Source: Frankiaceae bacterium (GTDB lineage Bacteria > Actinomycetota > Actinomycetes > Mycobacteriales > SCTD01). From it: 10,253 nucleotides of DNA. Shown one piece after another: positions 1 to 5,925 of the stretch. The DNA is taken from assembly GCA_947479995.1 (NCBI GenBank), contig CANKBT010000090.1:1-10253 (forward strand), read 5' to 3'. Both the position numbers and the translations under genes were made by a program. The notes beneath the pieces were generated by a model. It was not told the DNA's origin and searched no databases. It saw only the letters and a list, made by a program, of their open reading frames with translations. Position 1 is the first letter of the stretch. Each line of letters begins with the position of its first letter.

Positions 1-233
1 ACGGCCTCGCGGCCGGCGGCCCGCAGGCGCTCGGCGAGCCGCTCGAGGGCGCCGGTCGCGCCGCCGTAGCCGGGCACGAGCACGACGGTGCCGGGGCGGT
101 CCTGCGCGACGTCGGCGGCCACCCGCTCGGGCTCCTCCTCGCGGCCCGCCAGGGCCAGGCCGGCGACCGCGAGCACGGCGACGGCGAGCAGGGCGGCCAG
201 CGCCGCGAGCAGGCGGCGGCGGGCGGGGCTCAT
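1..233 (-). CDS. Alpha/beta-hydrolase (lipase/esterase-like), N-terminal 77 residues only
   Basis: The gene starts at ATG (233) and runs off the left edge, so only the N-terminus is seen. Residues 3-7 are basic (ARRRR-like), followed by a hydrophobic stretch at about 8-30 rich in Leu, Ala and Val, which reads as a signal peptide or membrane anchor. After an acidic linker (REEEPE) comes VVLVPGYGG at about residues 49-57, the first beta strand and oxyanion loop typical of secreted lipase/esterase hydrolases, then an Arg/Ala-rich helix. The nucleophile and the rest of the triad are beyond the edge, so the substrate cannot be judged. A GGGGG run sits directly before the ATG and may act as a poor Shine-Dalgarno site. 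It is transcribed away from the gene starting at 285, and the two start regions mirror each other. The fold is likely; the exact enzyme class is unknown. Confidence 0.7.
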   Translation of the reverse strand, partial: MSPARRRLLAALAALLAVAVLAVAGLALAGREEEPERVAADVAQDRPGTVVLVPGYGGATGALERLAERLRAAGREA

Positions 234-290
234 GCCCCCATCCTGCGGCTAGTGCGGACCTGCCGCCCGTGTCACGCTGGGGGCATGAGC
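228..290. repeat. 13-bp perfect inverted repeat containing both divergent start codons
   Basis: GCTCATGCCCCCA at 228-240 is the exact reverse complement of TGGGGGCATGAGC at 278-290. Each arm holds one ATG with a G-run just upstream, so the leftward lipase-like gene and the rightward repeat protein begin in identical 13-bp contexts. The 37 bp between the arms must hold both promoters. It could be a shared operator, or two similar translation start regions by common descent or chance. Confidence 0.7.
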
Positions 291-782
291 GCCGACACGC
301 CCCGCCGCGACGACGACGACGTCACCGACGCCGACCTCGAAGCGCTCTTCGGCCGGCCGCTCGAGGTGCCGTCGGACGCCTCCGCGCTCGACGACCTGCC
401 GCCCTACGCGCCGGCGCCGCACCTCGACATGAGCAAGGACCCGGACCGGTACGACCCGGCCGCCGACACGGCGCGCGACGCCGCGCCGACGACCCACCTC
501 GACATGAGCCAGGACCCGGACCGCTACGACCCGAGCCGCGACGCCGGCCTCGGCGCGCCGCTCGTGACCGGCCCGCTCGACATGTCGCAGGACCCCGACC
601 GCTACGACCCGCGGGCCGACGCCGGCGCGGCCGGCTCGGGGCAGACCCTGTCGGAGCTGCTCGGCGGCAGCGCCGCCCAGGACGAGGAGCGCGACTCGTT
701 CGTCTGGCTGGCCGGCCTGCTCGCCGTCGCCGCGTTCCTCGGCCTGGTCGCGCTGTTCTTCTCCAGCGTGCAGCCGGGCTAG
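285..782 (+). CDS. Membrane-anchored protein with three LDMS[K/Q]DPDRYDP motifs
   Basis: This 165-residue protein is of no family I recognise. I chose ATG 285 because a G-run precedes it and the protein then starts with a soluble acidic segment. Residues 1-46 are acidic and proline-rich. Three near-identical 12-residue motifs follow at 47-58, 72-83 and 98-109, spaced 25 and 26 residues apart and separated by Ala/Asp-rich linkers. A charged stretch (DEERD, about 133-137) precedes a single hydrophobic helix at about 139-161, and the protein ends four residues later. This is a C-terminal (tail) anchor with no signal peptide, so the repeat region should face the cytoplasm. The regular motif spacing suggests a flexible, multivalent docking tail for a partner protein. 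Its stop overlaps the stop of the convergent DUF3072 gene. Confidence 0.8.
   Translation: MSADTPRRDDDDVTDADLEALFGRPLEVPSDASALDDLPPYAPAPHLDMSKDPDRYDPAADTARDAAPTTHLDMSQDPDRYDPSRDAGLGAPLVTGPLDMSQDPDRYDPRADAGAAGSGQTLSELLGGSAAQDEERDSFVWLAGLLAVAAFLGLVALFFSSVQPG
423..611 (+). repeat. Three 36-bp repeats encoding LDMS[K/Q]DPDRYDP
   Basis: Copies lie at 423-458, 498-533 and 576-611. The protein motif differs only at residue 5 (Lys, Gln, Gln). The DNA differs at silent sites, including AGC versus TCG for the same serine, CCG versus CCC for proline and CGG versus CGC for arginine. An AGC-to-TCG serine change needs more than one substitution, so the match is held at protein level and is not a fresh duplication. 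Confidence 0.9.
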
Positions 783-982
783 CCCTTCACCTCGGACTGC
801 AGCTCCTCGATCTTCTGGCTGGCCTCGGCCTTGGTGAGGTCGGTCGGGTCGACCTCCTCGCCGGCCTGCTGCGCGAGCGTGCTGACGTAGCTCTGCTGCG
901 GGCCGGTGGCCGGCTCGTCGCCGGTGACCCAGTCGCTCGGGTCCTTCTCGGCGGGGCGGGTGACGGCGTCCTTGTCGACCAC
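779..982 (-). CDS. DUF3072 family small protein
   Basis: This 67-residue soluble protein reads VVDKDAVTRPAEKDPSDWVTG, then GDEPATGPQQSYVSTLAQQAG and a C-terminal helix LTKAEASQKIEELQ. This is the typical DUF3072 pattern: a DP-x-DW-x-TG-DE-P motif, a helical middle and a SAP-like C-terminal helix. The start is GTG at 982, seven bases after AGAGGAG; the frame stays open upstream but that part has no family similarity. The family's function is unknown. A perfect LexA-type box (1009-1024) lies 27-42 bp upstream of the start, so induction by DNA damage is a reasonable inference. The stop codon overlaps the convergent gene's stop by two bases, with no room for a terminator between them. Confidence 0.85.
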   Translation of the reverse strand: MVDKDAVTRPAEKDPSDWVTGDEPATGPQQSYVSTLAQQAGEEVDPTDLTKAEASQKIEELQSEVKG

Positions 983-1008
983 GGAGGTCTCCTCTGCTGC
1001 GCGTTGGC

Positions 1009-1024
1009 TCGAACGGGTGTTCGA
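1009..1024. promoter_or_regulatory. Perfect SOS (LexA) box upstream of the DUF3072 gene
   Basis: TCGAAC-GGGT-GTTCGA is a perfect palindrome with a 4-bp spacer. It matches the LexA box described for Mycobacterium tuberculosis (TCGAAC-N4-GTTCGA) and the related Gram-positive SOS box. A weak leftward -10 candidate, TACGAC, lies at 1029-1034, so bound LexA would cover the transcription start. Only the leftward DUF3072 gene is placed to be controlled by it. Confidence 0.75.
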
Positions 1025-1065
1025 CGCCGTCGTACCCGGTCGGGCCCGCGCCACACGACCCGCGC

Positions 1066-1743
1066 TCACCCGGTCACGACCCGGGCGCGGGGTGCGGAGG
1101 CGGGGCGCAGCGCGCCCGCGCTGGTCGCGTGCACGGCGACGGCGAGCCCGCCGAAGACGAGCAGCCGCAGGGCGACGAGCGGCGCGTCGCTGACGAGCAC
1201 GAGCGTCGCGGCGTGGAAGGCGACGGCGAGCGCGAGACCGGGCCGGCGCAGCCGCGGGCGCCACGGCGCGACGGCCAGCGCGACCTCGAGCGCGACCAGC
1301 CCGGCGCCGGCCGCGAGCAGCAGCGGCAGCGGCGGCGTCGGCACGCGGACGACCGCGGCGGCGAGCACGTCGCCGCCGAGGAACGACTCGTTGAGCTTGG
1401 CGAGCGCGGCGACGCCGTAGAGCGCCGACAGCTGCGCGCGCAGCAGGAGCAGCCGCTCGCCGTCGTCGCGCGCGACGACGCCGACGAGGGCGACGCCGAG
1501 CAGCAGCACGAGGTGCTGGCGGCGCAGCTCGAGCGGCGCGTCGACGGCGACCGCGAGCCCCGACGCGAGCACGAGCGCCCAGCCCGGGCGGTCGCGGCCG
1601 GCGAGCAGCGCGAGGCCGCCGGCGACGAGGCCGGCGAGCGCCAGCGCCCACAGCGGGCCGGGCAGCCGCCCGGCCCCGCGCACCGCGACGTCGACGGCCT
1701 TGACGAGCACGAGCGCGCCGACCGCGCGGGGGAGGGTCAGCAC
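1066..1743 (-). CDS. HTTM-like multi-pass membrane protein
   Basis: This 225-residue, strongly hydrophobic protein has roughly six membrane segments (about 8-22, 31-48, 54-68, 78-91, 138-160 and 168-204). Between them are a cytoplasm-like RDDGER loop and the segment LSALYGVAALAKLNESFLGG at about 105-124. The pattern of Tyr, then Lys, then an aromatic and Gly-Gly, together with RRQH near 74-77, resembles HTTM proteins, the membrane domain related to vitamin K-dependent gamma-carboxylase. The match is by motif only. The start is GTG at 1743, overlapping the stop of the upstream gene as GTGCTGA, so translation is probably coupled. The upstream partner, with a SWQMYS motif, supports this assignment because small anchored proteins with a similar motif often accompany HTTM proteins. 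Substrate unknown. Confidence 0.6.
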   Translation of the reverse strand: MLTLPRAVGALVLVKAVDVAVRGAGRLPGPLWALALAGLVAGGLALLAGRDRPGWALVLASGLAVAVDAPLELRRQHLVLLLGVALVGVVARDDGERLLLLRAQLSALYGVAALAKLNESFLGGDVLAAAVVRVPTPPLPLLLAAGAGLVALEVALAVAPWRPRLRRPGLALAVAFHAATLVLVSDAPLVALRLLVFGGLAVAVHATSAGALRPASAPRARVVTG

Positions 1744-2069
1744 GCGAAGCGGCCCGGGTCGGGGCCGCCGGCGCGGCGGACCTCGACGAGGTCGGGCTCC
1801 CGGTCGCAGAGCCGGTCGGGCACGACCCGGCCGGTGCCGACGGCCCGCACGAGCAGGGGCAGCGCGTCGGCGTCGAGGGCACGTGCGCGGCCGGCGGCGT
1901 CGACGCCGGTGTAGGCGGGGCGGGGCGCCTGGCTGTACATCTGCCACGACGCCGGCCGCTCGACCTGCGGGCGGCTGCCCTCGTCGGCCCACCGCAGCGC
2001 GAGCATCGTCAGCGGCAGGGCCGCCTGCGCGACGAGCACCGCGAGGACGACGGGCCGGGGCCGGGGCAC
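1737..2069 (-). CDS. Small membrane-anchored partner of the HTTM-like protein
   Basis: This 110-residue protein has a short basic N-terminus (PRPRP) and a hydrophobic segment at about 7-25 that should anchor it or direct its export. A polar domain follows with ERPASWQMYS near 37-46 and a Cys-containing, acidic C-terminal part (DRLCDREPD, ending RFAC). SWQMYS resembles the short conserved motif in small proteins encoded beside HTTM genes. The chosen GTG (2069) gives the positive-inside signal; an internal GTG about ten codons later is possible. The stop overlaps the next gene by seven bases (GTGCTGA). No Shine-Dalgarno is visible, and the start codon lies inside the 3' arm of a strong hairpin (2061-2096), so translation may be low or regulated. 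Function unknown. Confidence 0.6.
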   Translation of the reverse strand: MPRPRPVVLAVLVAQAALPLTMLALRWADEGSRPQVERPASWQMYSQAPRPAYTGVDAAGRARALDADALPLLVRAVGTGRVVPDRLCDREPDLVEVRRAGGPDPGRFAC

Positions 2070-2096
2070 GGCCCGACGCTAGGCGCCGTGCCCCGG
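2061..2096 (-). terminator. 12-bp GC hairpin between azoreductase gene and membrane unit, covering a GTG start
   Basis: CCGGGGCACGGC (2061-2072) and GCCGTGCCCCGG (2085-2096) are perfect reverse complements around a 12-nt loop. In the leftward transcript it forms 15 nt past the azoreductase stop and contains the GTG of the next gene (2067-2069). There is no T-run. It can act as an intrinsic terminator for the azoreductase, as a translational lock on the downstream start, or both. Confidence 0.55.
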
Positions 2097-2111
2097 GGCG
2101 TCCGGTCGGGG

Positions 2112-2732
2112 CTACGCGGCGGTGCGCAGGCGCTCGCCGAGCGCGCGGCCGTGCGCGACGGCGGCGGCCTCGGCGTCGGCGCGCGACTGCTTCGCCAGGT
2201 CGAGCAGGCCGGCCATGGCCGGCGTCGACTCGGCGAGCGTCAGCTCGGCCTCGACGACCTCGAGCTCGAGGCCCCAGACGTCGGACAGGATGCGGCGCAG
2301 GTAGGGCGTGCTGTGGTCCCAGCCGTGGCGCGGCGTGCCCTCGGCGTAGCCGCCGCCGCGCGAGGTGACGAGCACGGCCGGGCGGCCGGCGAGCGGCTGC
2401 TGGCCGGGCGCGAAGCGCGGGTCGGTGAGCACGAGGTCGAGCCAGGCCTTGACGGGGCCGGCGACGCCGAAGTTGTAGAGCGGCACGGCGAGCAGGAAGC
2501 CGTCGGCGGAGACGAGCTCGTCGGCGAGGGCGGTGCCGCGCGCGGCGGCCTCGCCGTCGCCGCTGAGCACGCCGTACCAGTCCTCGACGCGGACCGGGTC
2601 GGTGCGCAGGTCGCGGCGCACGACGGCGGCCGACGGGTGGGCGCTGCGCCAGCTCTGCTCGACCGCGTCGGCGAGGGCGCGGGAGACCGAGCCCTCGGTG
2701 CGGTGGCTGGCGTCCAGGCGGAACAGGGTCAT
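2112..2732 (-). CDS. azoR: FMN-dependent NADH:azo/quinone oxidoreductase (AzoR family)
   Basis: The 206-residue length is normal for the family of flavodoxin-like dimeric enzymes that use NAD(P)H and bound FMN to reduce quinones and azo compounds in the cytosol. Visible landmarks are the FMN-phosphate loop after strand 1 (DASHRTEGSVSRALAD, about 7-22), PLYNFGVAGPVKAWLDLV at about 84-101 (matching the AzoR PMYNF...LKNYFDLV segment), and VLVTSRGGGYAEG at about 120-132 followed by TPYLRRIL, the isoalloxazine-side loop. ATG 2732 has GAGGAG seven bases upstream. A divergent MarR regulator starts 97 bp away, the classic arrangement for quinone- or electrophile-inducible reductases. The physiological substrate is probably quinones or other electrophiles, but this is inference. 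Confidence 0.87.
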   Translation of the reverse strand: MTLFRLDASHRTEGSVSRALADAVEQSWRSAHPSAAVVRRDLRTDPVRVEDWYGVLSGDGEAAARGTALADELVSADGFLLAVPLYNFGVAGPVKAWLDLVLTDPRFAPGQQPLAGRPAVLVTSRGGGYAEGTPRHGWDHSTPYLRRILSDVWGLELEVVEAELTLAESTPAMAGLLDLAKQSRADAEAAAVAHGRALGERLRTAA

Positions 2733-2765
2733 GGCGGTTCTCCTCGGGAGGCAGTGAGCGGTGAC

Positions 2766-2793
2766 GCAGATCGTCTGCGATGCAGAGCATCTG
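2766..2793. promoter_or_regulatory. Double palindromic operator between azoR and marR
   Basis: Two perfect 13-bp palindromes abut: GCAGA-TCG-TCTGC (2766-2778) and GATGC-AGA-GCATC (2779-2791). A longer pair, CAGAT (2767-2771) and ATCTG (2789-2793), brackets both. Size, symmetry and position fit one or two MarR dimers, covering the azoR -10 and transcription start and abutting the upstream part of the marR promoter. Confidence 0.7.
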
Positions 2794-2819
2794 TAGCACC
2801 GATCTTCTTCCCGTGTCTA
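2789..2819 (-). promoter_or_regulatory. Candidate azoR promoter
   Basis: On the minus strand, TAGACA (2814-2819) and TACAGAT (2789-2795) are 18 bp apart, a good housekeeping-sigma match. Transcription would begin near 2782, inside the operator, leaving a leader of about 50 nt with the GAGGAG ribosome site. Confidence 0.5.
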
Positions 2820-2823
2820 CGAT
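2818..2823 (+). promoter_or_regulatory. marR -10 element, leaderless transcript predicted
   Basis: TACGAT fits the actinobacterial TANNNT -10 and lies six bases before ATG 2830, so the transcript should begin at the A of the start codon. No Shine-Dalgarno is present, which agrees. It overlaps the azoR -35 on the other strand, so the two promoters probably compete. Confidence 0.5.
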
Positions 2824-2829
2824 GGGCGC

Positions 2830-3351
2830 ATGGCCGCTCTCGCCACCCGCTCGCGCCCCGCCTGCCCGGCGCCCCCCGCCGACGGCGTCGCGTCCGACCT
2901 CGGCTGGGCGCTGGGCACCGTCATGCGGGCGTACGGCAAGGCCGCCGGCGACGTCATGGACGGCCTGCCGAGCGGCCCCCGCGGCTACCAGCTGCTCGCC
3001 ACCGCGAACGCCCTCGGCGCGCCGCCGCGCCAGCAGGCGCTGGCCGCGCACCTCGGCGTCGACCGCACGGTGATGACCTACCTCGTCGACGACCTCGAGG
3101 CGGCCGGGCTCGTCGAGCGCCGGCCCGACCCGGTCGACCGCCGGGCGCGCCTCATCGCCGTGACCGACGCGGGCGTCGCGCGGCTGTGCGAGGTGCGGCA
3201 GGCCCTCGACTCGGCCGAGCGGCACGTGCTCGCCCCGCTCGCCGAGCCCGACCGCGCGCGGCTGCGCGGGCTGCTCGCGCACCTCGCCGGCGAGCTCGCC
3301 GCGGGCGAGCCGGGTGCCGGCGTCTGCGGCACCGCCAGCCCGACCTGCTGA
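2830..3351 (+). CDS. MarR-family transcriptional regulator
   Basis: This 173-residue protein has the MarR layout: an N-terminal dimerisation helix (about 22-46), a winged helix-turn-helix with YQLLATANAL (53-62), QQALAAHLGV (68-77), recognition helix DRTVMTYLVDDLEAAGLV (78-95) and wing RRPDPVDRRARLIAVT (97-112, the family's D-x-R-D/R-R-A-x-x-x-x-T signature), then a long C-terminal dimerisation helix. The only Cys residues are C12, C120, C166 and C173, so a redox-sensing mode is possible but unproven. It faces azoR across an operator-like double palindrome, so it very likely represses azoR and itself until an electrophile or phenolic ligand binds. Its TGA is one base from the convergent DUF1810 stop, with no terminator visible. 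Confidence 0.9.
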   Translation: MAALATRSRPACPAPPADGVASDLGWALGTVMRAYGKAAGDVMDGLPSGPRGYQLLATANALGAPPRQQALAAHLGVDRTVMTYLVDDLEAAGLVERRPDPVDRRARLIAVTDAGVARLCEVRQALDSAERHVLAPLAEPDRARLRGLLAHLAGELAAGEPGAGVCGTASPTC

Positions 3352-3352
3352 G

Positions 3353-3784
3353 TCAGAGGCGCGCGAGCAGCTGCACCGTGCGCGGGTCGTGCGCGCCGTC
3401 GTACCAGCGGTCGAGCACCCGCGCGAAGACCGGCTCGTCCGGCGCGACGAGCGCGAACAGCGTCATCGACGAGCGCAGCTTGAGCGCGTCGATGCCGCCG
3501 AGGACCTCCTCGGCGCTGCGCCCCGGCGCGTCCGCGACGGCCTCGCTCGCCTCGCGCAGCCGCGCGCCCAGCACGGGGTGCGCGAGGTAGGCCTCGGCCT
3601 CCGCGCGCGAGGCGATCGCGTAGCGCTGCGCCGTCGGGCTCGACCCGAGCCCGGCGACCTGCGGGAAGACGAACCACATCCAGTGGCTGGTCTTGCGCCC
3701 GCGGCGCAGCTCGGCGAGCGCCTGCTTGTACGTGCCGCCGCCCTGCGCGGTGACGAAGCGGTCGAGGTCGTGGGGGTCGGCCAT
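3353..3784 (-). CDS. DUF1810 family protein
   Basis: This 143-residue cytosolic protein has the typical length and all the landmarks of DUF1810: DPHDLDRFVTAQ near the start, GRKTSHWMWFVFPQ at about 29-42, GLGSSPTAQRYAI at about 45-57, the AYLAHPVLGARL segment (65-76), and LKLRSSMTLF (101-110) before a helical C-terminus. The family is sometimes labelled calpastatin-like, which has no functional support; its role is unknown. ATG 3784 follows the upstream gene's stop by 18 bases with a weak GGCGGG site, so it may be the last gene of the leftward transcript, though its content does not link it to those secretion-type genes. Confidence 0.87.
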   Translation of the reverse strand: MADPHDLDRFVTAQGGGTYKQALAELRRGRKTSHWMWFVFPQVAGLGSSPTAQRYAIASRAEAEAYLAHPVLGARLREASEAVADAPGRSAEEVLGGIDALKLRSSMTLFALVAPDEPVFARVLDRWYDGAHDPRTVQLLARL

Positions 3785-3802
3785 GCCGGTGGTGTGCCCG
3801 CC

Positions 3803-4285
3803 TCAGCGCGACAGGTCGGGCAGCGGGTGCGGCGGTGCGGGCGGCTCGGGCGCGGCGCCCTCGGCGGGCAGGTGGCAGCCGGTCTGCACGGCCACGAGCG
3901 CGACCGCGGACGAGGTGAGGCGCAGCACGCCGCCCCACGCGTCGCGCACCTCGGCGACGTGCTGCCCCGGGCGGTCGGCGACGACGAAGGGCGTGCCGAA
4001 GCCGTGCGCGCCGCCGACGCGCGCGAGCACGGCGAGCGCCGCGTGCCAGCCCTCGTCGGGCACCGGCTCCTGCGCGAGCCAGGAGTCCGGGTGGCGCGTC
4101 TCGGGCAGCGGGCTGTCGGCGCCGGGGCAGCCGGCGGCGCCGCCGTCGTCCTGCCGCGCCCAGCGCAGGTCGCCGATCTCGGCGTCGAGCGCGGCGAGCA
4201 GGTCGGCGCGCAGCCGGTCGTAGCGCGCGAGCACCACGGGCATGCGCGGCCGCGCCGCGAGCTCGCTGAGGGTCACCCCGCTCAC
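3803..4285 (-). CDS. LppA-like protein lacking a signal peptide
   Basis: This 160-residue protein starts at GTG 4285, overlapping the hydrolase stop as GTGA. It begins TLSELAARPRMPVVLARYDRL, has GDLRWARQDD at about 38-47, GFGTPFVVADRPGQH at about 95-109 and ends with VALVAVQTGCHLP plus a proline-rich tail. The pattern resembles actinobacterial LppA-like lipoproteins, in which a C-terminal TTGCxLP-type motif pairs with an earlier Cys (here C53 and C137). Those relatives carry a lipobox; this one has no hydrophobic N-terminus, and the frame cannot be extended without running deep into the hydrolase gene. So either it is cytoplasmic or it is exported with a partner. Assignment is by motif memory; the function is unknown. 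Confidence 0.6.
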   Translation of the reverse strand: MSGVTLSELAARPRMPVVLARYDRLRADLLAALDAEIGDLRWARQDDGGAAGCPGADSPLPETRHPDSWLAQEPVPDEGWHAALAVLARVGGAHGFGTPFVVADRPGQHVAEVRDAWGGVLRLTSSAVALVAVQTGCHLPAEGAAPEPPAPPHPLPDLSR

Positions 4286-5925
4286 GCCCGCGCCCCCGCC
4301 CGCTCGACCACGACGCGGTCGGTCAGCCCGGCGACCACCAGGCTCAGGTTGTACTGGCTGGTCGACCCGTCGGCCGTGTAGGCGCTGTGCCCGCGCGACC
4401 CGTCGAGGCGGCGGCCGTCCGGGTGCGGGGCGTCGGCCGTCGACAGGCCGGTGAGGCCGGCCAGGCGCGACGGGTCGGCGCCGAAGCGGCCGGTGTCGGC
4501 GACGAGGTCGCCCTCGGCCTCGAGCACCCAGCGGTGCCCGTCGGGCACGCGCAGGTCGTCGGCGTCGCGGGTGCCGATGCCCGGTGAGCCGTAGAAGGCG
4601 ACGTCGTCGACGACCCGCGTGCGCTGCACGGCCAGCCCGGTGGTGAGCGAGCCGTACGAGTGGCCGAGCGCGGTGAGGTGCGGTGGCACGGCGCGGGCGG
4701 CGTCGACGCCCTCGAGGAACGGCACGAGCCGGTCGGCGCCGCGCTGCGCCGCCTCGTCGTGCAGCGCGCTGCGGCTCGGCCGCAGCAGGTCGCTCCACTG
4801 CGGCGCCTGGTAGCCGAGCCACGCGACGGTCGCGACCGTCTCGTCGCCGCGGCCCGCGGCCTGCAGCTCCTGCTGCGCCCGCAGCCGCAGCTGGTCCTGC
4901 GCGGCGTCCGCGCCCCGCAGGCTGTCCTGCACGGTCGTGGTCATGCCCGGCGTCGACACCGCGACGTGGTCGGCGCGGTCGACGTCGCCGTACCCGATCG
5001 CCGCCATCGCCTGCGCGTCGGTGAGGTCGAGCAGCAGCAGGCTGCGGTACGTGCCCGGCCGGGCCAGCACCTCCTCGACGCGGTCGAGCGCGGCCAGCTT
5101 GCCCTGCACCACCTGGAGCTCGGCGTCGTCGTCGGTGAGCCACGGGTGCGTGCCGTCGAGCGCCGCGCGCAGCCGGGCGCCCTCCTGCTCCAGCCGCGCG
5201 CGCTCGTCGTCGAGACGGCCGCGGTTGGCCAGGTCGCGCGCCGCGAACGGCACGCCGTCGAGGCCGCCGATGCGCTCCGGCGCCTCCGCGATGAGCCAGG
5301 CCTGCTCGGCCCGGTCGAGCCCGCGCCACCACGCAGCGGCGGCGGCCGGCCCGCCCGCGCGCGGCGGGACGAGGGCGTCGCGGCCGCCCGGCACCGCGGC
5401 GCGCAGGTGCGCGGCGTACGAGGGCACGACGTGGCCGCTGCGCGCGATCACCGACTGCCAGAGCGCCGCGGGGCTCAGCGCGCTGCCGCCCTCGACGACC
5501 TGCTCGGTCAGCGCCTGCAGGCGCCGGCCGACGCCGTCGAGCGCGCGGGCGGTGTCGTCGCGCAGCCGCTCCGCGCGGTCCTCGAGGGCGGCACGCACCG
5601 GGTCGTCCGGTGCGGCGCGCTCCCAGTCCGCGCGCAGCGCGTCGTACGCGCTCTGGGCGTCGGCGAGCGTCGTCGCCGCGCCGTCGAGGTCGGCGTCGAC
5701 GCCGGCGAGGTGGTCGCGCACGCCCTGCAGCTCGCCGAGCCAGGTGCCGGACACGGCGCGGAAGTCGTCGGCGACCGGCGACGCCCAGCGGTCGAGCGCG
5801 AGCTCGGCGCCGCGGCGACCGCTCGCCAGCGCGCCGTCGGTGAAGGCGAGCGCGGAGCGCAGGCACCGCGCCGCGGCCGTCAGCGCACCCGGGTCACCGG
5901 GCGGGCGCGCGACGGGCAGCGTCAC
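4282..5925 (-). CDS. DUF1023-type alpha/beta hydrolase with N-terminal helical domain
   Basis: This 547-residue protein has an N-terminal half (about 1-160) rich in Ala-Leu-Arg helices with heptad-like spacing, resembling WXG100/ESX-substrate helices. The C-terminal hydrolase domain shows the nucleophile elbow GHSYGS (Ser423), VDDVAFYGSPGIGT, a candidate acid in AEGDLVAD (Asp473 or Asp477), a FGADP motif and a candidate His513 in RGHSAY, followed by NLSLVVAGL. These match the DUF1023 family of esterase-like hydrolases. The start is GTG at 5925, overlapping the stop of the small upstream gene as GTGA; the next gene overlaps the same way, so the three are translated as one unit. No signal peptide is seen, in keeping with a type VII-type or helper-dependent export, or a cytoplasmic role. 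The substrate is unknown. Confidence 0.82.
   Translation of the reverse strand: MTLPVARPPGDPGALTAAARCLRSALAFTDGALASGRRGAELALDRWASPVADDFRAVSGTWLGELQGVRDHLAGVDADLDGAATTLADAQSAYDALRADWERAAPDDPVRAALEDRAERLRDDTARALDGVGRRLQALTEQVVEGGSALSPAALWQSVIARSGHVVPSYAAHLRAAVPGGRDALVPPRAGGPAAAAAWWRGLDRAEQAWLIAEAPERIGGLDGVPFAARDLANRGRLDDERARLEQEGARLRAALDGTHPWLTDDDAELQVVQGKLAALDRVEEVLARPGTYRSLLLLDLTDAQAMAAIGYGDVDRADHVAVSTPGMTTTVQDSLRGADAAQDQLRLRAQQELQAAGRGDETVATVAWLGYQAPQWSDLLRPSRSALHDEAAQRGADRLVPFLEGVDAARAVPPHLTALGHSYGSLTTGLAVQRTRVVDDVAFYGSPGIGTRDADDLRVPDGHRWVLEAEGDLVADTGRFGADPSRLAGLTGLSTADAPHPDGRRLDGSRGHSAYTADGSTSQYNLSLVVAGLTDRVVVERAGARA

Noticed and set aside
269..1420. Long Arg-rich open frames overlapping genes throughout 269-7500 on both strands
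   Set aside because: Frames filled with Arg, Ala, Pro and Gly are the usual shadows of genes with G/C third positions; none shows a domain, signal or ribosome site.
1744..3282. Upstream extension of the HTTM-like frame on the minus strand
   Set aside because: The frame stays open because of high GC, but it runs through the small membrane gene and azoR out of frame and gives Arg/Pro-rich nonsense. The GTG at 1743, coupled to the upstream stop, is the better start.
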